This document shows positions 8,261-18,244 of a DNA stretch of 64,000 nt, piece after piece. Origin of the DNA: Streptomyces sp. CB02980. GTDB lineage: Bacteria; Actinomycetota; Actinomycetes; Streptomycetales; Streptomycetaceae. Within the stretch, counting starts at the first letter, position 1. Each line of letters begins with the position of its first letter. Made by a program: the position numbers and the translations under genes. The notes under the pieces were generated by a model that worked only from the letters and a program-made list of their open reading frames with translations, was not told the origin of the DNA and did not search any database. The stretch lies in assembly GCF_014451325.2 (NCBI RefSeq), contig NZ_JACSCH020000003.1, positions 558,001-622,000 of the forward strand, given 5' to 3'.

Positions 8261-8275
8261 GGCGACGGCCTCAGC
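8256..8275 (+). terminator. Hairpin at the end of the steroid operon
   Basis: GCTGAGGC-GACG-GCCTCAGC, an 8-bp perfect stem that includes the ltp2-like stop codon. No T-run follows. Confidence 0.5.
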
Positions 8276-8312
8276 GGTGGCCGCGCGGGGCGGGCGGTTC
8301 TTCACTCGCGCC

Positions 8313-9683
8313 ATGAGCACACACGCACCACGCCCGGAGCCCACGCCCGCGTCCACGCCCGCGTCCGCGTCCGCATCCGAGCCTGCGCCCGCGCCCACTC
8401 CCGCGCCTGCGCCCGCATCCGCACCCACACCCGCGCTCGCATCCGCACCCACACCCGCGCTCGCATCCGCGCCCGCACCCGCAGCCTCACCGACCCCGAG
8501 GCCGACCCCGACCCCGAGGCCGACCCCGACCCCGCCGGCGACTCCGCCCGCGACCCGCCCGCCGTCCGCGCCTCCTCCCGGGGGGCGGGCCCGGGCCCGT
8601 ACCCGCACCTGGCGGCGGGCGCGGCTGCGGATCATGGTCGGGGCCGTCGTGGCGACGCTGGCCGGGGCGGCCCTGGCCGGCGCCCCCGCACCGGTCGTCC
8701 CTCCCGGACACGCTCCGGCGGCTCCCGCCCCTGCCCCCGCCGCTGGTCCCCTCGCCCGCGCTGCCGCTCCCATCGACCCCGCCCCTGACGGCCCCGCCCT
8801 CGACAGCTCCGCCGCTGCCCCTGCCCTCGTGCATTACGTCGGGCAGGCCTTCGACACCTGTGAGGCTCCGTCCCTCGCGGTGATGAAGGCCTGGAGCAGT
8901 TCGCCGTACGGGGCCGTCGGGATCTACTTCGGCGGACGGGGGCGCGGCTGCCCCACCCAGCAGGAGCTGAGCCCCGCCTGGGTCGCCTCCGTCGATGCGA
9001 TGGGCTGGGGGCTGCTGCCGCTGTTCGTCGGGTCGCAGGCGCCGTGTGTGCACGCCGCCGCCAAGCGGCCGTTCGCCATCGGCAGCAACCCCGTGAGCCA
9101 GGGCACCCGCGAGGGGGGTGAGGCGGTGCGGGCCGCGCAGGCTCTGGGTCTGGACGTGAGCAGCCCGCTCTACCTCGACATCGAGGCGTACGAGCAGGGT
9201 GACGCGGGCTGCGCCGCGACCACCCTCTCCTTCGTCCGCGCCTGGAACCGGGAGGTGAGTCGCCTCGGCTACGTGCCCGGGTACTACAGCAGCGCGGACA
9301 CGGGGGTCCAGGACATCGAGGCGGAGCGGCGGGCGGGGACGCAGGACCTGCCGGCCGTGATGTGGTTCGCGCGCTGGCTGGGGCGGCCCGCGCTGTACAC
9401 CGAATCGGTGCTGCAGCCGGAGGCCTGGACGCCGCACGCCCGGATCCACCAGTACGCGGGCAATGTCACCGAGGCGTACGGCGGCCGCCGCCTCACCATC
9501 GACCGGAACGCGATGGACGCGCCCGTAGCCCGTGTCATCCCCCTGGCCGCGCGCGCGGCCGGGGTTACCGCCCCAGCCAGGATTCCCGCCTTGGCGGGCG
9601 TTCCCGCCTTGGCCGGCGTTCCCGCCGCTGGCGGGACTCCCGACCGGGCCGGGGACGCGGCGTCCTCCGTCCCCCGACCCTGA
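8313..9683 (+). CDS. DUF1906 (Rv2525c-like, glycoside-hydrolase-like) exported protein
   Basis: A 456-residue protein. Residues 1-100 are a low-complexity Pro/Ala/Thr/Ser tract built from short repeats. An Arg-rich stretch and hydrophobic helix (RLRIMVGAVVATLAGAALAG) follow, acting as signal-anchor or Tat-like signal. The DUF1906 TIM-barrel begins at HYVGQAFDTCEAPSL (about residue 172) and has the acidic residues typical of the fold (YLDIEAYEQ) and IHQYAG near the end. Rv2525c-type proteins are cell-wall associated and their activity is unsettled. The tail carries the repeats IPALAGVPALAGVP. The ATG at 8313 is my choice; an in-frame GTG at 8277 is possible and neither has a good ribosome-binding site. 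Confidence 0.82.
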   Translation: MSTHAPRPEPTPASTPASASASEPAPAPTPAPAPASAPTPALASAPTPALASAPAPAASPTPRPTPTPRPTPTPPATPPATRPPSAPPPGGRARARTRTWRRARLRIMVGAVVATLAGAALAGAPAPVVPPGHAPAAPAPAPAAGPLARAAAPIDPAPDGPALDSSAAAPALVHYVGQAFDTCEAPSLAVMKAWSSSPYGAVGIYFGGRGRGCPTQQELSPAWVASVDAMGWGLLPLFVGSQAPCVHAAAKRPFAIGSNPVSQGTREGGEAVRAAQALGLDVSSPLYLDIEAYEQGDAGCAATTLSFVRAWNREVSRLGYVPGYYSSADTGVQDIEAERRAGTQDLPAVMWFARWLGRPALYTESVLQPEAWTPHARIHQYAGNVTEAYGGRRLTIDRNAMDAPVARVIPLAARAAGVTAPARIPALAGVPALAGVPAAGGTPDRAGDAASSVPRP

Positions 9684-9808
9684 GGCCGCCCCGAGGGCTC
9701 TCCACCCAGAGGAGGTCGGGCCGTCCCCACCCCTACAACCTGAGGCGGACAGCGGGTCGGGACCTGGGGCCGATCCGCCGGGCACCCCTCCCCTCATAGC
9801 GTGGAGTC

Positions 9809-10354
9809 ATGACTCCGCCACCTTCTGGCCCCGTCTGCGCCGGTGCCTCGCAGTACGCGTCGTACTCGACCTTCTCGTCGTACGTACGGGCGCGTGGGCC
9901 CGTGCTCCTGCGCACCGCGCGCTCCCTGACCGCCAACCCCTGCGACGCCGAGGACCTGCTGCAGACCGCGCTGGCCAAGACGTTCGTCGCCTGGGAGCGC
10001 ATCGAGGACCACCGCGCCCTGGACGGCTACGTCCGCCGCGCGCTGCTCAACACCCGTACGTCGCAGTGGCGCAAGCGCAAGGTCGACGAGTTCGCCTGCG
10101 ACGAGCTGCCGGAGCCCTCCGGTGTCCCGGAGCCGGACCCGGCCGAGCGGCAGGTGCTGCACGACGCGATGTGGCGCGCGGTGCTGAAGCTGCCCGAGCG
10201 TCAGCGCCAGATGGTGGTTCTCCGGTACTACGAGGACCTCAGCGAGGCCCAGACCGCCGAGGTCCTGGGAGTGTCCGTCGGCACCGTGAAGAGCGCGGTG
10301 TCGAGGGCGCTCGGCAAGCTCCGCGAAGACCCGGAACTGACCCCCGTCCGGTAG
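9809..10354 (+). CDS. SigE-family ECF RNA polymerase sigma factor
   Basis: A 181-residue ECF sigma factor. Region 2 is FSSYVRARGPVLLRTARSLT...AEDLLQTALAKTFVAWERI (about residues 22-65). Region 4 is LPERQRQMVVLRYYEDLSEAQTAEVLGVSVGTVKSAVSRALGKLRE. It belongs to the actinobacterial SigE group, typically about 170-180 residues, with no separate anti-sigma partner next to it. The flanking genes give no hint of target genes. A block of short CGTGGGTA repeats follows the stop (10370-10420). Confidence 0.9.
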   Translation: MTPPPSGPVCAGASQYASYSTFSSYVRARGPVLLRTARSLTANPCDAEDLLQTALAKTFVAWERIEDHRALDGYVRRALLNTRTSQWRKRKVDEFACDELPEPSGVPEPDPAERQVLHDAMWRAVLKLPERQRQMVVLRYYEDLSEAQTAEVLGVSVGTVKSAVSRALGKLREDPELTPVR

Positions 10355-10369
10355 GAAGCCCGCAGGCCC

Positions 10370-10420
10370 GCAGGACGTAGGCACGTGGGTACGTGGGTAC
10401 GTGGGTCCGCAGGAAGCCGA
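10370..10420. repeat. Short tandem repeats after the sigma factor stop
   Basis: Three copies of ACGTGGGT(A/C) are flanked by copies of CGCAGGA/CCCGCAGG. They begin about 15 bp after the stop codon. Confidence 0.6.
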
Positions 10421-10509
10421 CAGGAAGCAGGAGAAAAGCGTCAAAATCGGTACGGCGTTCCACTCGTGCCAGTGATCACTGGCATTTTCCGTACTCTCGG
10501 GTAGTGACA

Positions 10510-10521
10510 TACCGCGCGGTA
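10510..10521. promoter_or_regulatory. 12-bp palindrome upstream of acyl-CoA ligase
   Basis: TACCGCGCGGTA is perfectly symmetric, 57 bp before the ligase start and near a possible promoter. It is a candidate operator; the cognate regulator is unknown. Confidence 0.35.
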
Positions 10522-10578
10522 CGTGCGCAGAATCGCCCCATCCTTTCTGCCACGTAGCGCCCACCGGGAGGACGCCCC

Positions 10579-12231
<1,653 letters not shown>

Positions 12232-12269
12232 TCACGTATCCGTACCGGGGTACGGATACGGATACGGCG

Positions 12270-12303
12270 ACGGGGAGGGCTTCGGCGACGAAGCCCTCCC
12301 CGT
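12270..12303. terminator. Bidirectional hairpin between convergent genes
   Basis: A perfect 15-bp stem (12270-12284 with 12289-12303) and GCGA loop between the ligase and the PAS/receiver gene. It is followed by three direct copies of a CGTACTCGTTTCGC unit (12301-12336). Confidence 0.75.
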
Positions 12304-12349
12304 ACTCGTTTCGCCGTACTCGTTTCGCCGTACTCGTGTCCGCGCCCGG

Positions 12350-15300
12350 CTAGTTGGTGCCGATCTTCGCGAGCAGGTCGACGATCCGGGCCTGGACCTC
12401 GGCGCTGTTCGAGCGCTCGGCGAGGAAGAGGACCGTCTCGCCGGAGGACAGCTTCGGCAGCTCCTCCTCGGCGAGGTCGCCCGAGGTGTAGACGACGAGC
12501 GGGGTGCGGTTGAGGTGCCCGTTCGCCCGCAGCCAGTCGATGATCCCGGCCCGGCGGCGGCGCACCTGCATCAGGTCCATCACCACCAGGTTCGGCTGCG
12601 TCTGGGTGGCGAGCGTGACCGCCTCGGTGTCCGTGGCCGCCCGCGCGACCTGCATCCCGCGCCGCTCCAGGGTGGCCGCGAGCGCCTCCGCGATGTCCTC
12701 GTTCTCCTCGATCAGGAGGACGCGGGACGGGTGCTGCTCGCTGTCGCGCGGGGCGAGCGCCTTGAGGAGGACGGCCGGATCGGCGCCGTACGCGGCTTCC
12801 CGGGTCGCCTGTCCGAGCCCGGCCGCGAGGAGTACGGGCACCTCGGCGGCGACGGCCGCCTGGCGCAGCGACTGGAGCGCGGTACGGGTGATGGGCCCGG
12901 TCAGCGGGTCGACGAACAGTGCGGCCGGGAAGGCGGCGATCTGGGCGTCGACCTCCTCGCGGGAGTGCACGATCACCGGCCGGTAGCCCCGGTCGCTCAG
13001 CGCCTGCTGGGTGGAGACGTCGGGGGCGGGCCAGACGAGCAGCCGGCGCGGGTTGTCGAGGGGCTCCGGGGGGAGTTCGTCGTCGACGGGGCGCGGCGCG
13101 GGCCGGTTGGCGACCTCCACGGCGCCACCGGGGCCGTCGAGCGGCTCGGGACCCTCGTCGGAGCCCTCGGCGGGCGCTCCTATGGCGTACGCGCGGCCCT
13201 CGGGCGCGCGGGACGGCGCCTGCGACGGGGTGTCCGCCTGCGGGTGCGGCCTGGCCTCGCCGAGGGCCGGTACGGGGAGTGCGGCCAGGACCGGCGGGTC
13301 GGCCTCCGGCGGGGTGGCGAGCCTGCGCCGCCGCCCGGAGCCGTTGGAGCCGCCTGAGGCACCTGAGCCACCGGCGCCGTGGGAGGGCGCGCCGGGGGCC
13401 GCGGGGGTCGCCGGGACGGGAGAGACGGCGGGGGTCGCCGGGGCGGCCGGGGCGGCCGGGGCGGGCGGCGGGACGAAGGGGACGCCCTGCCCGAGGGTGC
13501 GCACGCTGAACGCCCGCCCCTGGGTCGAGTCCTTCGGCATGGGCAGCTCGGGCGGCAGCGGTACGGAACCGGTGCCGGCACCGGTCGACGAGGTGCTGGA
13601 CGACCCGGCCCCGGATCCGGAACCGGTGGTGTCCCGGGGTTCGGCCTGCGCGGTGGAAACGGCGTGAGCCGCGGACTGAGCCGGGTCCTGGGCCTGCGGC
13701 AGCGACGGCAGGGCCGGCAGCGACTCCGGCTCGGGCGGCGGGGGCGTCACGGCCCGGCGGCGCCCGGTCGGTTCGGCCGGCGGCTGTGCGTGCGGATGGG
13801 GCTGCGGCGGCGTGTGATCGGCGCCGGGGACACCCCGTACGGCCTCGTGCTGTCCCTCGTCGGAGACCGGCAGCGGCCCGGTGACGGGAGAGGGGGCACC
13901 CGGTCCCGCGAACGGCGCCGGACCCGGCTCGGAGGGACGGTCGGCATCGGCGGGCGGGAGCGCGAACGGCGTCCGGGGCCCGGCATCGGCCGCCGCCGCC
14001 CGCTCCTGCGCGGCGGCGAGCGCACGCCGACGGCGCCCGCTCGGCTGAGGCTCGGGCGCGACCTCGGCGGAGGCCACGGCCGGCAGGGCGCGAGCGAGCG
14101 CGGGAGCCGACGAGACCCCCGAGGGCTCGACGGCGACACCCTGCGGCGGCACGGCGGCGCCGAGCGCGGCCCGTCCTTGCGCGCCCTCGGCGGCGGTCAC
14201 GACGGACCCCTCGGCGGGCCGGCCGCGGCGGCGGCCGGTCGGCTCGACGACGGAGGCGCCAGGGGCGCCCGGGGCCGAACCGAGGGCGGGAACGGCCTGT
14301 TCCACGCCCGAGTTCTGCTGGGCCGGGATCAGTTCGGCGGGTCCGCCGGCGGCGCCTCCCGTACGGGCGCGGCGACGCCCACTGGGCTCGGCACCGCCCT
14401 CGGGGACGACCGAGCTCTCCAGGAAGGCGTCCGTGGAGCTCCGTCGGGCGCGTCGCCGTCCCCCGCCGCCGGAGGTCTCCGGGGAGCCGGCGGAGAGCGC
14501 GAGAGGAGCGGAGGAACCGGAAGGGCCGGCGGAACCGGTGGAACCGGCGGGAGCCGAGACGGGCGCGGAAGCCTGCGCGGGCAGCGCGAGCGCCTCCCGA
14601 CCACCGCCGACCTGCCCGCCGACCGGTCCGCCGACCGGTCCGAGTCCGGGCGTGCCGCCCGATCCGCCCGATCCGTCCGCTGACCCCGCATGGCCCGTCT
14701 CCGTCGCGGGGACCGTGCCCCGCCCCGTACCGACGGGGACTTCGAGGACGTACGCGCCGCCGGTCGTCCCCGGCACCTCGTGGGTCTGCACGACACCGCC
14801 GTGCGCCGCCACGATGCCGCGTACGACCGGCCCGTGGACCGGGTCGCCACCCGCGTACGGGCCGCGGACCTCGATCCGTACGACGTCACCGCGCTGTGCG
14901 GCCGCGACGACGATCGTGGAGTCGGCAGGCCCGGAGCCCTGGGCGGTGGCGCGGTTCTTGCCGGTCGCGTCGACGCCGGCGACGTCCGCCACGAGGTGCG
15001 CGAGCGCGGTCGCGAGCCGGGTCGCGTCGACCTCGGCCTCGATGGGCGGCGCGTGCACGGCGAACTGGGCGCGGCCGGGACCGATCAGGTCGACCGCTCC
15101 GTCGATGCCCGCCGTCACGACCCCGTCGAGGAGCGCGACGCGCTTGTCCAGCGCCTCCGTGCCCGCGTCCAGGCGCTGGTAGCCCAGGACGTTGTCGACG
15201 AGCGCCGTCATGCGGGCGTACCCGGCGGCGAGGTGGTGCAGGACCTGGTTGGCCTCGGGCCAGAGCTGTCCGGCGTCGTCGGCGGCGAGGGCGCCCAGCT

Positions 15301-16303
15301 GGGTGCGCAGCTCCTGGAGGGGGCCGCGGAGGGACTCGGCGAGGACGGCCGTGAGCTGCTCGTGCCGGGCGGCGAGGGAGGCGTAGCGCTCCTGCTGCGT
15401 CTCGCGGTCGGCGGCGTTCCGCTCGGCGCGGTCGGCGAGTTCGGCGGCGTTCTGCTCGACGAGTTCCTTGAGCTCGGCGGCGTGTTCCTCGACGAGCTGC
15501 TCGTACGGCCTGCGGTCGGTGAAGGTCATGACGGCGCCGACGAGCTGGTCGCCGTCGCGGACCGGGGCGGTCGTCAGGTCGACGGGCACGCGGTCGCCCT
15601 TCTTCGCCCAGAGGACCTGCCCGCGGACGCGGTGCTTGCGGCCGGACTTGAGGGTGTCGGCGAGCGGCGATTCCTCGTACGGGAAGGGCTCGCCGTCGGG
15701 GCGCTTGGCGAGGATCAGCGGATGCAGTTCCTGGCCGCCGAGTTCGCCGGCGCGGTAGCCGAGGATCTGGGCGGCGGCCGGGTTGACGAGGACGACGCGG
15801 CCGTCGGTGTCCGTGCCGACGACGCCCTCGGCCGCGGCGCGCAGGATCATCTCGGTCTGCCGCTGCGAGCGGGCGAGTTCGGCCTCGGTGTCGAGGGTGC
15901 CGGTGAGGTCCCGGACGACCAGCATGAGCAGCTCGTCGCCGGTGTAGCCGCCGTACGAGTCGTAGGCCTCGCGGCCGTCCTCCAGGCTGGCGCTGGTCAC
16001 CTCGACGGCGAACTCGCTGCCGTCGGTGCGGCGGGCGATCATCCGGGTCGGCTTGGTGCGGCCGCGCTCGTCGGTGCCCTCGGGGCGGCGCATGGAGCCG
16101 GGGATGAGGCGGGAGTCGAAGCCGGGCAGGAGATCGAGCAGGCCGCGTCCGACGAGTGCGGTGCCCGGGGTCTCGAACATGCCGAGGGCGATGGTGTTGG
16201 CGTTGACGACCGTGCCGTTGCAGTTGACGAGCACGAGGCCGTCGGGGAGGGCGTCGAGTATGGCTGCGAGGCGAGCAGCGCCCCGGGATGGCCTGCTGCT
16301 CAC
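12350..16303 (-). CDS. Large PAS / degenerate histidine kinase / receiver protein
   Basis: A 1,317-residue multidomain signalling protein. GTG 16303 is chosen because GGAGGAA precedes it by 7 nt. Order: two PAS domains (LAAILDALPDGLVLVN...; AEGVVGTDTDGRVVLVN...AQILGY), a PAC-like segment, a coiled coil (EEHAAELKELVEQNAAEL), a dimerisation-like helix pair reading AESLRGPLQELR where a kinase would have S-H-E-L-R-T-P, and a weak ATPase-like domain. About 550 disordered Pro/Ala/Gly-rich residues with repeated GRRR motifs follow, then a receiver domain (about 1190-1317). The phospho-acceptor His appears to be missing. The receiver keeps Asp in VVMDLMQ but has LFLAER where the conserved Lys-Pro is expected. 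It is probably a scaffold or sensor rather than an active kinase. Confidence 0.85.
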   Translation of the reverse strand: MSSRPSRGAARLAAILDALPDGLVLVNCNGTVVNANTIALGMFETPGTALVGRGLLDLLPGFDSRLIPGSMRRPEGTDERGRTKPTRMIARRTDGSEFAVEVTSASLEDGREAYDSYGGYTGDELLMLVVRDLTGTLDTEAELARSQRQTEMILRAAAEGVVGTDTDGRVVLVNPAAAQILGYRAGELGGQELHPLILAKRPDGEPFPYEESPLADTLKSGRKHRVRGQVLWAKKGDRVPVDLTTAPVRDGDQLVGAVMTFTDRRPYEQLVEEHAAELKELVEQNAAELADRAERNAADRETQQERYASLAARHEQLTAVLAESLRGPLQELRTQLGALAADDAGQLWPEANQVLHHLAAGYARMTALVDNVLGYQRLDAGTEALDKRVALLDGVVTAGIDGAVDLIGPGRAQFAVHAPPIEAEVDATRLATALAHLVADVAGVDATGKNRATAQGSGPADSTIVVAAAQRGDVVRIEVRGPYAGGDPVHGPVVRGIVAAHGGVVQTHEVPGTTGGAYVLEVPVGTGRGTVPATETGHAGSADGSGGSGGTPGLGPVGGPVGGQVGGGREALALPAQASAPVSAPAGSTGSAGPSGSSAPLALSAGSPETSGGGGRRRARRSSTDAFLESSVVPEGGAEPSGRRRARTGGAAGGPAELIPAQQNSGVEQAVPALGSAPGAPGASVVEPTGRRRGRPAEGSVVTAAEGAQGRAALGAAVPPQGVAVEPSGVSSAPALARALPAVASAEVAPEPQPSGRRRRALAAAQERAAAADAGPRTPFALPPADADRPSEPGPAPFAGPGAPSPVTGPLPVSDEGQHEAVRGVPGADHTPPQPHPHAQPPAEPTGRRRAVTPPPPEPESLPALPSLPQAQDPAQSAAHAVSTAQAEPRDTTGSGSGAGSSSTSSTGAGTGSVPLPPELPMPKDSTQGRAFSVRTLGQGVPFVPPPAPAAPAAPATPAVSPVPATPAAPGAPSHGAGGSGASGGSNGSGRRRRLATPPEADPPVLAALPVPALGEARPHPQADTPSQAPSRAPEGRAYAIGAPAEGSDEGPEPLDGPGGAVEVANRPAPRPVDDELPPEPLDNPRRLLVWPAPDVSTQQALSDRGYRPVIVHSREEVDAQIAAFPAALFVDPLTGPITRTALQSLRQAAVAAEVPVLLAAGLGQATREAAYGADPAVLLKALAPRDSEQHPSRVLLIEENEDIAEALAATLERRGMQVARAATDTEAVTLATQTQPNLVVMDLMQVRRRRAGIIDWLRANGHLNRTPLVVYTSGDLAEEELPKLSSGETVLFLAERSNSAEVQARIVDLLAKIGTN
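13318..14470 (-). repeat. Dispersed GRRR(A/G/R) motif repeats in disordered region
   Basis: Six copies of a (P/G)-(S/T/G)-GRRR(A/R/G) motif occur in the linker: near 13320, 13750, 14020, 14225, 14370 and 14445. Each is set in Pro/Ala/Gly-rich sequence and spaced by roughly 75-430 bp. Confidence 0.75.
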
Positions 16304-16450
16304 GACGACGTTCCTCCCTGACGCACTGCAACGTGCATGCCCTATCGGCCGGCCGGCCCCATCTTGCCCCTCGGGCCGCACCCTGTCACGGAAGGGAGTC
16401 TAAGGGAGCCTCCGGGGGGCGACCCCGATCTCATCCCGTCCCATCCCGTC

Positions 16451-16876
16451 TCATCCCCGGACAAGAGGAAGGACCGGCTCCAGATTCTCCCAGCGGTTGA
16501 TCTCACAGCCGTTGGCGCGGGAGAAACGGGCGTCGACCGTGCGGCCCTGCCAGGTGCCGGTGATGTGGGCGAGGGCGGGACCGCCGTACACCTGCGCGCA
16601 GAACTGGTCCGCGGGCACGGGCTCGAAGGGGTTCGCGCCCTCCTTCGCGAGCTGATCGAGGCGCCCGCAGGCGTTCTCCCGCGCCGGGTGGCTTCCGGCG
16701 GCCCTGTCGTCGCACCTCAGCTCGAAGGTGCCGTCGGCATCCGGGTAGCCGCTCTCGGAGATGGTCACGGTCAGCTTCTCGGGCGGCGAGAGCAGGGGCA
16801 GCGGCGGGAGCGGGCCGAGTCCCGCGGTGCCGGCGGCGGCGGTGGCGAGGGAGGCGAGGACGAGGCGACGCAGCAT
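16451..16876 (-). CDS. SSI-family secreted protease inhibitor
   Basis: A 141-residue exported subtilisin-inhibitor-like protein. It has a signal peptide of about 25 residues, four Cys in the SSI pattern (RCDD, ACGRL, FCAQV, GCEIN) and the family motif GTWQGR. Aligned by the third Cys, the reactive-site P1 residue of SSI (Met in CPM-VY) corresponds to Gln here (CAQ-VY), unlike the usual Met, Lys or Arg. ATG 16876 has CTGGAG 6 nt upstream. In Streptomyces such inhibitors control extracellular subtilisin/trypsin-like proteases during differentiation. Confidence 0.88.
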   Translation of the reverse strand: MLRRLVLASLATAAAGTAGLGPLPPLPLLSPPEKLTVTISESGYPDADGTFELRCDDRAAGSHPARENACGRLDQLAKEGANPFEPVPADQFCAQVYGGPALAHITGTWQGRTVDARFSRANGCEINRWENLEPVLPLVRG

Positions 16877-17245
16877 GCGGATCTCCAGGAGCGGGGGAGC
16901 GGGGAGCGGCGGTGTACGACGGACGCGGGCGCACGACGTGCCCCGCCCCGTCTAACGCTCCGGGCGCCGGGGCGTTGCGCAAGCGGGGTGCGCCGGGCGG
17001 GCGGCGGGCGGGCGGCGGGCGCGGCGCGGAGGCGGCTGCCGGTGGGTCCGGCGGCGTCGGCGGGCGCGGTGCGGAGGCGGCTGACGGTGGGCCCGGCGGC
17101 TGTGACGGCTTCGCCGGGCGCCACGTCGGGGCCGCTGGGCTTTGCCCTCGACCCCGGAGGGCTAGTACGGTGAGAATCGATTGGTGACAGCCGGTTCGCC
17201 TGTGTCATCATCTGCACGCACCACTCGCGTATGCGCGGGGTGCAT
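16877..17245. other. Intergenic region with 45-bp direct repeat
   Basis: No gene is supported. It holds a GGCG-rich run and two copies of a 45-bp sequence (17017-17061 and 17062-17106) with a few substitutions. The end nearest the tRNA (17160-17245) is less G+C-rich and probably holds the tRNA promoter. Confidence 0.6.
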
Positions 17246-17336
17246 GGAGGCGTCGCCTAGTCCGGTCTATGGCGCCGCACTGCTAATGCGGTTTGGGTCT
17301 TAAAGCCCATCGAGGGTTCAAATCCCTCCGCCTCCG
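17246..17336 (+). tRNA. tRNA-Ser (anticodon GCT)
   Basis: Acceptor GGAGGCG (17246-17252) pairs with CGCCTCC (17329-17335), discriminator G. Anticodon GCT at 17282-17284 in loop CTGCTAA, T-arm GAGGG-TTCAAAT-CCCTC, long variable arm. 91 nt. Confidence 0.96.
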
Positions 17337-17342
17337 CCCCTA

Positions 17343-17375
17343 CCGAAGCCCCGGCCCCACAGGCCGGGGCTTCGG
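17343..17375 (+). terminator. Terminator of tRNA-Ser(GCT)
   Basis: A perfect 14-bp G+C-rich stem (17343-17356 with 17362-17375), loop CCACA, 6 bp after the tRNA. Confidence 0.8.
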
Positions 17376-17557
17376 CCGTTTCCGCCCCGCCGACGTCCCG
17401 CCCCGCCCGCCCGTGCCACCCGGCCTGTGCGGCGTTTTCGCAGGTCACAAGGGGTGAGGCCAATGGATTTCACATGGCGGCGGCAGTCATGTAATGTTCT
17501 GTCTGTCGCCGCGAGCGGGTCGAAAGACCGGGGAGCGGAGACAAAACAAAAGAACAA

Positions 17558-17630
17558 GCACTCGTAGCTTAACGGATAGAGCATCTGACTACGGATCAGA
17601 AGGTTGCAGGTTCGAATCCTGCCGAGTGCA
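17558..17630 (+). tRNA. tRNA-Arg (anticodon ACG)
   Basis: Acceptor GCACTCG (17558-17564) pairs with CGAGTGC (17623-17629), discriminator A. Anticodon ACG at 17591-17593, T-arm GCAGG-TTCGAAT-CCTGC. 73 nt. The first anticodon base is the substrate of the TadA enzyme encoded at 39786-40277. Confidence 0.97.
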
Positions 17631-17639
17631 CAGTTGGTC

Positions 17640-17669
17640 GAAGGCCCCGGACGAGAGTCCGGGGCCTTC
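17640..17669 (+). terminator. Terminator of tRNA-Arg(ACG)
   Basis: A perfect 13-bp stem (17640-17652 with 17657-17669), loop GAGA. Confidence 0.8.
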
Positions 17670-17736
17670 GGCGTTGAGGGGGCGGAGGGTTAGGGTCGGA
17701 TGATCGTTCTTTTCTCTTCGATGTGGGGGTTGGGGC

Positions 17737-18102
17737 ATGGCGCTCTTCGGGAACGCGCACGCGATTGATCCGGCGCAGGCGCAGCAGGACTACGCGCGGC
17801 TGCTCGGGCAGGGGGAGCAGGTGCACGCCGCGTACCTGCTGATCCGCGACACCATCTTCTTCACCGACCGGCGGCTCGTGCTGGTCGACAAGCAGGGGAT
17901 CACCGGCAAGAAGGTCGAGTACCACTCGATCCCGTACAAGAGCATCACGCACTTCGCGGTCGAGACCGCCGGCACCTTCGATCTGGACGCCGAGCTGAAG
18001 ATCTGGATCTCGGGCAGCCAGCTGCCGGTCCAGAAGACCTTCACCAAGGGTGTCGACATCTACGAGGTGCAGGCGATCCTCACGCAGTTCGTCGCCCGCT
18101 AG
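17737..18102 (+). CDS. Bacterial PH-domain protein (YvbH type)
   Basis: A 121-residue protein that is essentially one bacterial pleckstrin-homology-like domain: RDTIFFTDRRLVLVDKQGITGKK, YHSIPYKSITHFAVETAG, DLDAELKIWI, then a C-terminal helix. No signal peptide or membrane helix, so it is cytoplasmic. Molecular function is unknown for the family. It lies between tRNA-Arg and a BRO-N gene, in monocistronic arrangement. Confidence 0.85.
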   Translation: MALFGNAHAIDPAQAQQDYARLLGQGEQVHAAYLLIRDTIFFTDRRLVLVDKQGITGKKVEYHSIPYKSITHFAVETAGTFDLDAELKIWISGSQLPVQKTFTKGVDIYEVQAILTQFVAR

Positions 18103-18244
18103 GCGGCAGGGCGCCTTCGTAGGCGTGGGGGAGGGATTTTGGGGGGTATACCCGGGAATCTCTCCCCTTTTGGGTGAACCTGTCTGATTTGCATGTCAGT
18201 TGAATATGCCTTCGTCCTAGCTTGCGAGGCGGAGGTGATGATCG

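Noticed and set aside
8313..9683. Secondary-metabolite gene cluster
   Set aside because: No PKS, NRPS, terpene cyclase or RiPP genes occur in the window; isolated acyl-CoA ligase and monooxygenase-like genes are not enough.
16912..17187. 91-codon Gly/Ala-rich frame before tRNA-Ser(GCT)
   Set aside because: It is produced by the 45-bp direct repeat in G+C-rich DNA; no start signal or domain.
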